From contig JAFDVS010000009.1 in the NCBI GenBank assembly GCA_018268935.1, positions 63,307-127,306 of the forward strand: 64,000 bases of DNA, read 5' to 3'. Below, one piece after another: positions 25,330 to 32,243 of this stretch. A model generated the notes under the pieces. The model was not told where the DNA came from. It was given only the letters and a program-made list of their open reading frames with translations, and did no database searches. The number at the start of each line of letters is the position of its first letter. The first letter of the stretch is position 1. The stretch is from Acidobacteriota bacterium. Its GTDB lineage: Bacteria > Acidobacteriota > Terriglobia > Bryobacterales > Bryobacteraceae. Position numbers and translations under genes: made by a program.

Positions 25330-26366
25330 GCGCGGAAAAATTCCTTCGTGGCGGCGGCGGGATCTTTGAGGATATTGAGGCTCGCTTGCATCAGGCGTAC
25401 GTGCGATGGTTGGATGGCGTCGAGTTTAGATGTGGATTCAAAGATGGACTGGAGCATGCGGGCTCCCGCGAAGGCGATGGTCCGGGTGAGTTGCGCCGTG
25501 GACTCTTCCGCATTCCATTGGCGGGCGGTGGAATAGGCGGACCAGAAGGCAGCCAGTGCGGGACGGATTTCATTCAAGGGGTAGAGGGAGGGCTGCTCCA
25601 CCCAGTAGTTCCAATACGACTGGAGAAGTGTGGCGGCGTCCCAGGCGGAGTCGCCGTGATGGATGAGTTCCCAGTCGATGATGTACGGTGTGGCGTTCGC
25701 AATGGCGGGGTCGATGAGGCAGTTGGCCAGTTTCCAGTCGCTGTGGATAAGAGTTTCGGCACGCCATGTTTCCCGCAGCCGGGAGAGGAGAAGATCGAAT
25801 TCAGGTTGCGTGCGGAGCGTCGTGTAGAACTCTCTTTGACCATCGGATAGAACCGTGCTGGAACTGGAATGAAGGGCCGTTTGATAGACGTTGAGGAAAG
25901 TGGGCAGACGGCGCGAGAAGTGATTGGCGAGGTCGGGGTCGGTGATGGAGCGCGCAGACTCCATATGCACGGTGGCCATGATGCCGCCCATCTTCGCCGC
26001 ATGGTTGGCAGAGAAGCGTTCGTGTGGGGGAAGTTGAGGGAACGAACTACCCGCAAGGGTTTGCATGACGAAGACGAAGCGCTCGGGATCCCAGGAGTAG
26101 ATATGGGGCAGGAATGGCCGCATCAATCGCAAACGCGGGTCGCTTTGAGCGAACCAGTACCATTCCGCCTCGCGGACAAGGGCTTGGCGGGTGTCGTGAC
26201 TTCCGGCTTGCTTGACGGTGAATTGCAGCGAGCCGGCGCGGGCGAAGAAGAGATTGTTTCTGCCTTCGTAAGTGGAAACCTGCCAACCATCCTGCATGAT
26301 GGAGGCAGCGCTTGCGATGCCGCGCAGGCGCAAATAGGAGAAGAGAGAAAAAGGTGTTAGAAACAT
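25326..26366 (-). CDS. APH-fold kinase of the lanthipeptide-type operon
   Basis: About 346 residues (ATG 26366; a GTG at 26372 would add two). The aminoglycoside-phosphotransferase fold is seen from LQFTVKQAGS (ATP-site Lys), REAEWYWF, RFVFVMQTLAGSS, the catalytic loop LIHSDWKLANCLID (H-x-D-x4-N) and the metal Asp in YIIDWELIHHGDSAWDAATLL. All catalytic residues are present. In class V lanthipeptides and thioamitides such kinases phosphorylate Ser/Thr of the precursor before elimination. The gene starts 18 bases after the candidate precursor gene and overlaps the HopA1-LanC gene, so a peptide-kinase-lyase/cyclase order is clear. A resistance role is unlikely in this context. Confidence 0.82.
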   Translation of the reverse strand: MFLTPFSLFSYLRLRGIASAASIMQDGWQVSTYEGRNNLFFARAGSLQFTVKQAGSHDTRQALVREAEWYWFAQSDPRLRLMRPFLPHIYSWDPERFVFVMQTLAGSSFPQLPPHERFSANHAAKMGGIMATVHMESARSITDPDLANHFSRRLPTFLNVYQTALHSSSSTVLSDGQREFYTTLRTQPEFDLLLSRLRETWRAETLIHSDWKLANCLIDPAIANATPYIIDWELIHHGDSAWDAATLLQSYWNYWVEQPSLYPLNEIRPALAAFWSAYSTARQWNAEESTAQLTRTIAFAGARMLQSIFESTSKLDAIQPSHVRLMQASLNILKDPAAATKEFFRA

Positions 26367-26384
26367 TCCCACGAATGGGGAGGT

Positions 26385-26675
26385 TTAGACCTGCGGGGGT
26401 GGAGGAAGCACCCAACCCGATTGCACCGCCGGAAGCGCGGAATAGGGCTTGTCCGGCGTAGTTTCGCAAGGGCGATTGGTGGTGGGCACACAGCCTCTGG
26501 GGGCGGCGTCCTCTTCCAACGGGTGCGATTCCATTACCGTGCCGCAGGCATCGCTCAACGGAGTGCCCTGTGGCTTGGGTTGATTGTCCATGGCGAAGAG
26601 AGTGTTCTCGTTCGCGAGTAAGTGAGAATACACTGAGGCGATTGTGCCTTTGAAGAGGGGAGACTGATGGTTCAT
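26385..26675 (-). CDS. Candidate RiPP precursor peptide
   Basis: A 96-residue peptide, first gene of the operon. Residues 1-37 are Cys-free and could be a leader (MNHQSPLFKGTIASVYSHLL, then ANENTLFAMDNQPKPQG). The remaining region has Cys at 44, 62 and 70 and Ser/Thr at 38, 41, 46, 50, 65, 66, 72, 73, 79 and 86, the material needed for lanthionine rings, and ends in a Pro-rich tail (VLPPPPQV). No ribosome-binding site is evident for either ATG (residues 1 or 29). No homologous peptide is recognised; the assignment rests on position, size and composition. If it is not the precursor, no other peptide candidate lies in the operon. Confidence 0.55.
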   Translation of the reverse strand: MNHQSPLFKGTIASVYSHLLANENTLFAMDNQPKPQGTPLSDACGTVMESHPLEEDAAPRGCVPTTNRPCETTPDKPYSALPAVQSGWVLPPPPQV

Positions 26676-26690
26676 GTGTTTGGTTGAAAC

Positions 26691-26719
26691 ACACTAACAC
26701 AAGTGTTACGCGTTCACAA
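26691..26719 (-). promoter_or_regulatory. Putative promoter with palindrome before the RiPP operon
   Basis: The minus strand holds TTGTGA (about 26719-26714), 17 bases, then TAGTGT (26696-26691); the -10 is weak. The 14-base inverted repeat TAACACTTGTGTTA (26708-26695) sits in the spacer and touches the -10, as expected for a repressor site. The leader before ATG 26675 would be about nine bases. The alternative, that this is only the tail region of the upstream kinase gene, cannot be excluded. Confidence 0.35.
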
Positions 26720-26728
26720 GGAAAATTC

Positions 26729-29497
26729 TCAAAAGCCTTCCAACTGCCAGATGGAGCCGCTGACGTCATGGAGGGCGATGAAGACATGATCGAGGGACGT
26801 GGTGAGGCGGAGGTTGGCGATGGGGGCGGCGAGTTTCTGGGCATGGCTGTGATAGTGCGCCACGGGTTTGGCTTCCCCGAGGGGATGCATGGCCGCATCG
26901 AGGCGCTGCGCCCAGAGGCAATAGTAGCCGTCGGATGTGTCTCCGTAATAGAGCGTGTGGCCATCGGGAGAGAAGGCAGCTCCAGGATGCGCGGAGGCGG
27001 GGCGCGGGATGAGGATCCACTTCTCATTGGGCGGAGCTTTTGCCGGCGTCAGCGGGAGCAAGTAGATGTCCCAGGTGCCGGGCTTGGCGAGAGTGACAGC
27101 GAGCCATTTCCCGTCTCGAGTCACAGCCATGGGCGCGATTTGGCGGCTGCTCTTCTCCAGGTACACGGAGGTTTGGCCGGTTTCGACGTCGAGCAGCAAC
27201 AATGACCCTCGGTCCATGGCGGCGCAGAGCAACTGCCGGTTGTTGCGCATCCATACATTGTCGCGGCAACAGTTCGAGCAGACGATGCGTTCGGGGCCGC
27301 CTTCAAAGGGGGCAATGCCGAGTTGCAGAGTTTTCTTTGTCTCGTAGAGGTAAGTGATGCGCGTCGCGTCGGGACTGAGTTCCACCTGGAAGTTACGGGC
27401 CGGTGGACGTGTGATATCTACTTTGCGGCCTGAGGGTATGTCCAGCGTCCAGACGTGCCGCGTATCGGTTTCAGAGGATGCGCCGTATAAGATGTTTTGG
27501 CGCCGGGTGAGGACAAGCTTTGTTCCGTCATCGGAAGCGGCACGGGGGAGTTCTTCGGCAAGGTCGGAGGTGAGGCGTTTGAGGGGAAGGGGCTCGGATT
27601 TGGAGAGCGCCGTCCATGGAGCGGAGTAAACATCGGTGTTTGTGGCTACACTGGCGAAGACGAGACGATTGCCGTCGGTGGAAAGAGACGGACTGACCTC
27701 GACTTGTGTCCCGGTAGTGAGCCGGTGGAAAGGCTTGCCCGAGGGTTCGCCGCCATCAAGGTCCAGTAGGCTGATTTCGCGGTTTTCCTTGAGACAGAGG
27801 ATGCGATTCTCGCGCCATGCATAGGGCATGCAGCCGATGCTGCCGGAAGGGATCACGCGCCAGCGGCGGGCCGGTGCGGCGCCATCGGCGTCGATGACCC
27901 ACCAGTCAAAAGAAGATTTGTCATCGGCGTGCTGTGTGCCTTGAAACAGAATACGGTCGCCCTGTGGGCTCCAGATGGGCCATGCGGCGGAGGCGAAGCC
28001 GGAGGCGATCTGGCGAGGTTGGCCGCTGCCATTGGAATCGGTGATCCAGAGCTTGGCGCCGTAGCCGCCGGGAACTTGAGAAAGGTTTCCGGTCCAATAG
28101 AGGATGCGCTTGCCATCGGGAGAGTAGCGGGGGCTGCGCCCTCCGGAAACGATGAAGCGCGGCTCGACGCCGCCTAGTGCTGGCAGGAGGAATACGCTGC
28201 CGCCTCGCGCGCTGGAGCGAAACAGGATGCTGGTCCCGTCGGGAGAAAAGCTCGGTTGCGATTCGATTTCCTTACTGTTGGTAAGACGGATTGGCTCGCC
28301 GGGGGAGCCGATTTGTTTGAGCCAGAGGTCCATGTACCCGTCGGTGGAACGGTCCGACGCGTAGACAACAAACTTGCCGTCTGGAGAGATCGCCGGGTCG
28401 AGGTTGACTCCGACTTCGCCGACGACGCGAGTGAGGGAGAGTTCCTTCGGTTGTTGAGGCGTGTGGCTTTGCCGCCAGTAGAGCAGGGCTGCAGCAAGGA
28501 TAGCGATGGCCGCGGCGGCCCAGGGCAGCCAGTTACGACGTGCCGGCGCCGCTGTGGCCGGTTGCGGAATCACACGCTCCGCGGTTTGCGAGCCGATGCT
28601 GGACACGCGGCCCCGTTCCTTGAGGTCTTCCAGCGCGGTGCGCACCTCGGCCATGTTCTGCCAGCGTTGTGCGGGATCCTTCGCCATGCAGCGGCGGATT
28701 ACGGTGTCGAGCTCGATGGGTACATCAGGGGAACTGCCGCTGGGCGGCGGCGGATCGATGTGGAGAATCGCGCCCAGTACTTCGACGGGCGATGCGGCAT
28801 GGAAGGCCGGCCTGCCGCTGAGCAGTTCGTAAAGGAGCGTGCCGAGGGCGAATACGTCGGAACGGCCATCGACGGCGGCGCCTTTGGCCTGCTCGGGAGA
28901 CATGTAGGGAACACTGCCGACGAGCACGCCGGCACGCGTGCGGCCGTCTTCTGCTTTCACCGTTTGATCGTCAGGGCTGAGGCTGGTGATGGCGGAATCG
29001 ATGTGCTTGGCGAGCCCGAAGTCGAGAATCTTGGCCAAGCCGCGGCGGGTGAGCATGACGTTGGCGGGTTTCAAATCGCGATGGAGGATGGCAGCGGCAT
29101 GCGCGGCGGCCATGGCGTCGGCGAGTTGGATGCCGATGGAGACGACTTCCTTGACCGAGAGCTGGCCGCGCTCATGGAGCAACTGCTGCAGGGTGCGGCC
29201 TTCGACAAACTCCATGACGATGTAGTCCGCGCCTTCCCATTCGCCGATTTCATGGATGGTGACGATGCCGGGGTGATTGAGGGCGGAGGCTGCCCGGGCT
29301 TCGCGCAGGAAGCGGGCGCGCCGGTCTTTAGTGGCTTCCTTATCCGGATGGAGGAATTTGAGGACGACGGGGCGGTTCAGGCGCGTGTCGATGGCCTTAT
29401 ACACCACTCCCATGCCGCCCTCACCCAGGCATTCGTCGACCACGAAGTGGGTGACGCGGGCGCCGGAGGAGAGCCTCGGCAAAGGGTTGTCCCACAT
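26729..29497 (-). CDS. Ser/Thr protein kinase with membrane anchor and PD40/TolB beta-propeller
   Basis: About 922 residues from ATG 29497 (MWDNPLPRLSSGARV). The N-terminal kinase domain is complete: glycine loop LGEGGMGVVYKA, Lys in VVLKFLHPD, LHRDLKPANVML, KILDFGLAKH, YMSPEQAKG and a final RCMAKDPAQRWQN. One membrane segment (NWLPWAAAAIAILAAALLYW) is followed by an external domain of WD40-like PD40 blades (DPAISPDGKFVVYASDR, QPSFSPDGTSILFRS, SPRYSPDGKRILYWT, GAAFSPDGHTLYYGD). This kinase-propeller architecture is frequent in Acidobacteriota and senses extracytoplasmic signals; the ligand is unknown. It lies upstream of the RiPP operon on the same strand, with a 53-base gap and a separate promoter candidate. 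Confidence 0.92.
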   Translation of the reverse strand: MWDNPLPRLSSGARVTHFVVDECLGEGGMGVVYKAIDTRLNRPVVLKFLHPDKEATKDRRARFLREARAASALNHPGIVTIHEIGEWEGADYIVMEFVEGRTLQQLLHERGQLSVKEVVSIGIQLADAMAAAHAAAILHRDLKPANVMLTRRGLAKILDFGLAKHIDSAITSLSPDDQTVKAEDGRTRAGVLVGSVPYMSPEQAKGAAVDGRSDVFALGTLLYELLSGRPAFHAASPVEVLGAILHIDPPPPSGSSPDVPIELDTVIRRCMAKDPAQRWQNMAEVRTALEDLKERGRVSSIGSQTAERVIPQPATAAPARRNWLPWAAAAIAILAAALLYWRQSHTPQQPKELSLTRVVGEVGVNLDPAISPDGKFVVYASDRSTDGYMDLWLKQIGSPGEPIRLTNSKEIESQPSFSPDGTSILFRSSARGGSVFLLPALGGVEPRFIVSGGRSPRYSPDGKRILYWTGNLSQVPGGYGAKLWITDSNGSGQPRQIASGFASAAWPIWSPQGDRILFQGTQHADDKSSFDWWVIDADGAAPARRWRVIPSGSIGCMPYAWRENRILCLKENREISLLDLDGGEPSGKPFHRLTTGTQVEVSPSLSTDGNRLVFASVATNTDVYSAPWTALSKSEPLPLKRLTSDLAEELPRAASDDGTKLVLTRRQNILYGASSETDTRHVWTLDIPSGRKVDITRPPARNFQVELSPDATRITYLYETKKTLQLGIAPFEGGPERIVCSNCCRDNVWMRNNRQLLCAAMDRGSLLLLDVETGQTSVYLEKSSRQIAPMAVTRDGKWLAVTLAKPGTWDIYLLPLTPAKAPPNEKWILIPRPASAHPGAAFSPDGHTLYYGDTSDGYYCLWAQRLDAAMHPLGEAKPVAHYHSHAQKLAAPIANLRLTTSLDHVFIALHDVSGSIWQLEGF

Positions 29498-29535
29498 CCT
29501 TAACAGCTTACGACTTCCGGAGTGAAGCCTGGGGA

Positions 29536-29565
29536 TTGACAATGTGTGTTGTCAACACGTATAGT
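29536..29565 (+). promoter_or_regulatory. marR promoter with embedded 13-bp operator
   Basis: TTGACA (29536-29541) and TATAGT (29560-29565) are 18 bases apart. The palindrome GTGTTGTCAACAC (29546-29558; 6-base arms, one-base centre) fills the spacer. An identical 13-mer precedes the OYE gene at 30080. The predicted transcript start, about 29572, is only five bases before the marR ATG. This supports autoregulation by the MarR protein encoded next. Confidence 0.75.
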
Positions 29566-29576
29566 GATAAACACGG

Positions 29577-30038
29577 ATGTCGATTCAGCAGCGCATCAAG
29601 CAGCGGCGATTCAGAAACTCCACGGAGGAGTCGTTTGTCAGCATTTTGTTCGCGGGCACTCGTATTGTGCAGAGGATTGAGGACGCATGTGAAGCGCATG
29701 GGATCACGCACACGCAGTACAACGTGTTGCGCATTCTGCGCGGCGTGCATCCGGAAGGCCATCCGCGGTGCGAGATTGCGGAGCGGCTGATTGGTAGGGC
29801 TCCGGATGTGACGCGGTTGCTCGACCGGTTGGAGCAGGGCAAGCTGATTGCGCGCAACTGGTCGAAAGAGAACCGCCGCCTTTCGATTGCCACGATTACC
29901 GCGAAGGGGCTGGAATTGCTGCGGAAGATGGATCCGGTGATTGAGGCGTTGGAGAAGGATACGACCGGGCGGTTGACGGCGGCCGAGCAGACCGCGCTGG
30001 TGCGAATCTGTGACCGGATGGTGGGGGCGGAAAAGTAG
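29577..30038 (+). CDS. MarR-family transcriptional regulator
   Basis: A 153-residue protein with the winged-helix core of the MarR family: THTQYNVLRILRGVHPEGH, CEIAERLIGRAPDVTRLLDRLEQGKLIAR (recognition helix around PDVTRLLDRL) and the wing NRRLSIATITAKGLELL. Long N- and C-terminal helices supply the dimer interface. It is divergent to the Ser/Thr kinase gene and transcribed toward the OYE gene. Identical operators in both promoters indicate that it represses itself and the reductase, probably released by an electrophile or aromatic ligand; that last point is family knowledge. The transcript is nearly leaderless. Confidence 0.9.
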   Translation: MSIQQRIKQRRFRNSTEESFVSILFAGTRIVQRIEDACEAHGITHTQYNVLRILRGVHPEGHPRCEIAERLIGRAPDVTRLLDRLEQGKLIARNWSKENRRLSIATITAKGLELLRKMDPVIEALEKDTTGRLTAAEQTALVRICDRMVGAEK

Positions 30039-30079
30039 AAAATGACCGCATCGTGGACGAGCCTCGACGCATCCCATAG

Positions 30080-30092
30080 GTGTTGTCAACAC
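30080..30092 (+). promoter_or_regulatory. MarR operator in front of the OYE/MBL operon
   Basis: GTGTTGTCAACAC, identical to the site at 29546-29558. The two copies also share a GTGATAA eight to ten bases downstream (29564-29570 and 30098-30104). No clear -35/-10 pair could be assigned here. Confidence 0.7.
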
Positions 30093-30122
30093 AGATCGTG
30101 ATAACGCATAGAGAGAATGGCA

Positions 30123-31199
30123 ATGAATCACAACGTACTGTTTGAACCGGTGCGATTAGGCGGTGTCGAACTGCCGAATCGTGTATTGATGGCTCCCCTG
30201 ACGCGGCAACGCGCGGCAAGCGATGGGACTCCGACGGAGTTGATTGCAAAGCACTACGAGCAGCGTGCATCGGCGGGTCTGATCATCGCGGAGATGACGG
30301 TGGTGTCGCCGTTTGGGCGAGCATACCTGAACGCTCCGGGAATGTATCAGGATTCGCATCGTGAGGGATGGCGCCGGGTGACCGAGGCAGTGCATCGCGC
30401 CGGTGGCCGGATCTTTTCGCAACTCGCGCATGCGGGCCGGATCTCGCACCCTTCGTTGCTGCCGCGGAACGCCACTCCGATGGCGCCTTCGGCGGTGCGG
30501 CCGGCGGGGCATGTGTATACTTCCAGTGGGAAGCAGCCTTATGTGACTCCGCACGCGCTGGAGGTTGGCGAGATTGCGGGTGTGGTGGCGGAGTTTGCTG
30601 CTGCTGCGCGGATGGCGAAGGATGCGGGGTTTGATGGGGTGGAGTTGCATGCGGCGAACGGATATTTAATAGATCAGTTCCTGCGCGATGGCGCCAATCA
30701 GCGGACGGATGCTTATGGCGGCTCTGCGGAGAAGAGGGCACGGTTCCTAAGAGAGGTAGTGCAGGCCGTTGTGAGTGTGTGGGGCGCGGGACATGTGGGT
30801 GTTCGTATGTCGCCGTTCAACCCATTCAACGATATGTCGGATTCGAATCCACGGGAGTCGTTCGCCGTGTTTGCCGGCGCGTTGTCGGCGTTTGGACTGG
30901 CGTATTTGCATGTCATCGAGCCGGCGGGGCAGAGTGAGGGCCGGTTGACTCCTCGGATGCGGGAGCTGTTTGGTGGCCCTGTCATCGGCAATGGCGGATT
31001 TGATACAAAGGCTGCGGCGGCTGCGATTGGATCTGGAGAAGCCGAGGCGATTGCGTTTGGCGTACCGTTCCTGGCGAATCCGGATCTGCCGGCGCGGCTG
31101 GCGGGGAATCTGCCGTTGAACACCCCCGATTCGTCGACGTTTTACGGCGGGGGCGCGCGCGGCTACATTGATTACCCGGCCTATTCGCAGATTGTCTGA
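30123..31199 (+). CDS. nemA: Old yellow enzyme / N-ethylmaleimide reductase-type flavin oxidoreductase
   Basis: About 358 residues, an FMN-binding TIM barrel. Typical motifs: LFEPVRLGGVELPNRVLMAPLTR (N-terminal strand; seen as FEPVRLGG and NRVLMAPLTR), GRIFSQLAHAGR, FDGVELHAANGYLIDQFLRD, RTDAYGGSAEKRARFL, YLHVIEPAG and the phosphate-binding GNGGFD with AIAFGVPFLANPDLPARL. The H/N pair that binds the substrate phenolate is in ELHAANGYL. It reduces electrophilic alkenes or nitro compounds with NAD(P)H. The ATG at 30123 is preferred over 30117 because GAGAGA is then six bases upstream. It is controlled by the MarR operator and cotranscribed with the MBL gene 17 bases later. Confidence 0.9.
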   Translation: MNHNVLFEPVRLGGVELPNRVLMAPLTRQRAASDGTPTELIAKHYEQRASAGLIIAEMTVVSPFGRAYLNAPGMYQDSHREGWRRVTEAVHRAGGRIFSQLAHAGRISHPSLLPRNATPMAPSAVRPAGHVYTSSGKQPYVTPHALEVGEIAGVVAEFAAAARMAKDAGFDGVELHAANGYLIDQFLRDGANQRTDAYGGSAEKRARFLREVVQAVVSVWGAGHVGVRMSPFNPFNDMSDSNPRESFAVFAGALSAFGLAYLHVIEPAGQSEGRLTPRMRELFGGPVIGNGGFDTKAAAAAIGSGEAEAIAFGVPFLANPDLPARLAGNLPLNTPDSSTFYGGGARGYIDYPAYSQIV

Positions 31200-31216
31200 G
31201 TTTTCGGGAGGCGTTT

Positions 31217-32026
31217 ATGGCCGAGTGTTGGATCTGTAGCACCTGCGGCGTGCAGTATGGCGAATCGGAAGCACCGCCGGCGCGGTGCTTCATATGCGAG
31301 GATGAGCGGCAGTATGTGGGACTGGCCGGCCAGGCTTGGACAACTGCATCTGAGTTGCGCACTTCACGGCGCAATGTGTTTGTGAGTGAAGAGGCAGGAC
31401 TCTGGTCATTGCGCACGGAGCCTGCTTTTGGAATCGGGCAGCGGGCTTATCTGATACAAACCGGGGAAGGGAATTTGTTGTGGGATTCCGTTTCCCTGGT
31501 GGATGAGGAGAGTGTTGCTCGTGTGCGGGCGTTGGGTGGAGTGCGGGCCATCGCAGTGTCGCATCCGCATTATTATTCGGCGATGGCGGATTGGAGCGGG
31601 GCGTTTGGGAATGTGCCGGTGTACGTGCACGAGGATGACCGCGTGTGGATTGCTCAGCCCTGCGCGGGGTTGCAGTTCTGGAGTGGGGAGCAGTTGGAAT
31701 TGTTCGGCGGCTTGCGCCTGGTGCGCAGCGGCGGGCATTTTGCAGGGTATCAGGTGGCGTTGTGGCCGGATGGCGCCAATGGAGCCGGAGCGCTGTTTGC
31801 CGGTGATCAGCCGCAGGTGTGTTTGGATAAACGCTGGGTGACGTTCATGTACAGCTATCCGAACTGGATTCCGCTGAATGGGACGGCGGTGAAACGGATT
31901 ACCGCGAGTTTGGCGGGGTTGCCCTTTGACCGCCTGTTTGGCGCGTTTGGACGGAACATCGTGTCCGATGCGAAGGCGGTGATTGCGCGGTCGGAAGAGC
32001 GCTATTTGCGGGCGATTGCCGGCTGA
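31217..32026 (+). CDS. MBL-fold hydrolase with N-terminal rubredoxin-like zinc ribbon
   Basis: A 269-residue protein. A CxxC...CxxC knuckle (C7-S-T-C10 and C24-F-I-C27) opens the protein and resembles a rubredoxin or zinc-ribbon half. The metallo-beta-lactamase core follows: YLIQTGEGNLLWDSVSL and the metal motif AVSHPHYYSAMADW (H-x-H-x6-D-like), FAGDQ and a C-terminal region with VSDAKAV. A strong GGGAGG lies ahead of the ATG. Coupling to the OYE gene suggests a detoxification operon under MarR control. The 3' end overlaps the small minus-strand gene by 25 bases. Confidence 0.8.
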   Translation: MAECWICSTCGVQYGESEAPPARCFICEDERQYVGLAGQAWTTASELRTSRRNVFVSEEAGLWSLRTEPAFGIGQRAYLIQTGEGNLLWDSVSLVDEESVARVRALGGVRAIAVSHPHYYSAMADWSGAFGNVPVYVHEDDRVWIAQPCAGLQFWSGEQLELFGGLRLVRSGGHFAGYQVALWPDGANGAGALFAGDQPQVCLDKRWVTFMYSYPNWIPLNGTAVKRITASLAGLPFDRLFGAFGRNIVSDAKAVIARSEERYLRAIAG

Positions 32027-32229
32027 GTGAGTAAGGGCCATCCATGGGCTGTGCCATTGGAGAACAGGCGGCGCGCCGCTTCCTGCTCGGCCGGACTGGG
32101 TTCGAACCCGTACCAGCGCACTTCCCCCGGCTCTTGCATGAAGAAATCCAATCCGCCCTCCGCATTCTGCTCAGCAATGACATAACACCGCACACCATCG
32201 ACAATCACGGAACATTGCACTCGTTGCAT
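32002..32229 (-). CDS. Small hypothetical protein (75 residues) downstream of the HIT-like gene
   Basis: ATG at 32229, preceded by AGAGGAG (32245-32239) nine bases upstream, so the gene is likely real. The sequence (MQRVQCSVIVDGVRCYVIAE, FFMQEPGEVRWYGFEPSP) suggests a small beta-rich domain with a helical tail. No family recognised. The ribosome-binding site lies within the natural end of the upstream HIT-like gene, which points to cotranscription and a linked role. Confidence 0.65.
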   Translation of the reverse strand: MQRVQCSVIVDGVRCYVIAEQNAEGGLDFFMQEPGEVRWYGFEPSPAEQEAARRLFSNGTAHGWPLLTQPAIARK

Positions 32230-32243
32230 AAACAGTTACTCCT

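Noticed and set aside
25326..26372. Aminoglycoside resistance phosphotransferase
   Set aside because: Fold fits, but coupling to a HopA1-LanC protein and a small peptide gene points to a RiPP kinase.
26047..27027. 326-codon minus frame spanning the peptide gene and ends of both kinases
   Set aside because: It runs across three real genes in another frame, is rich in Arg/Ser/Pro, and lacks domains.
32086..32105. GGGTTCGAACCC, like a tRNA T-loop
   Set aside because: No cloverleaf, acceptor stem or anticodon arm fits around it; it encodes FEPSP of the small minus-strand gene.
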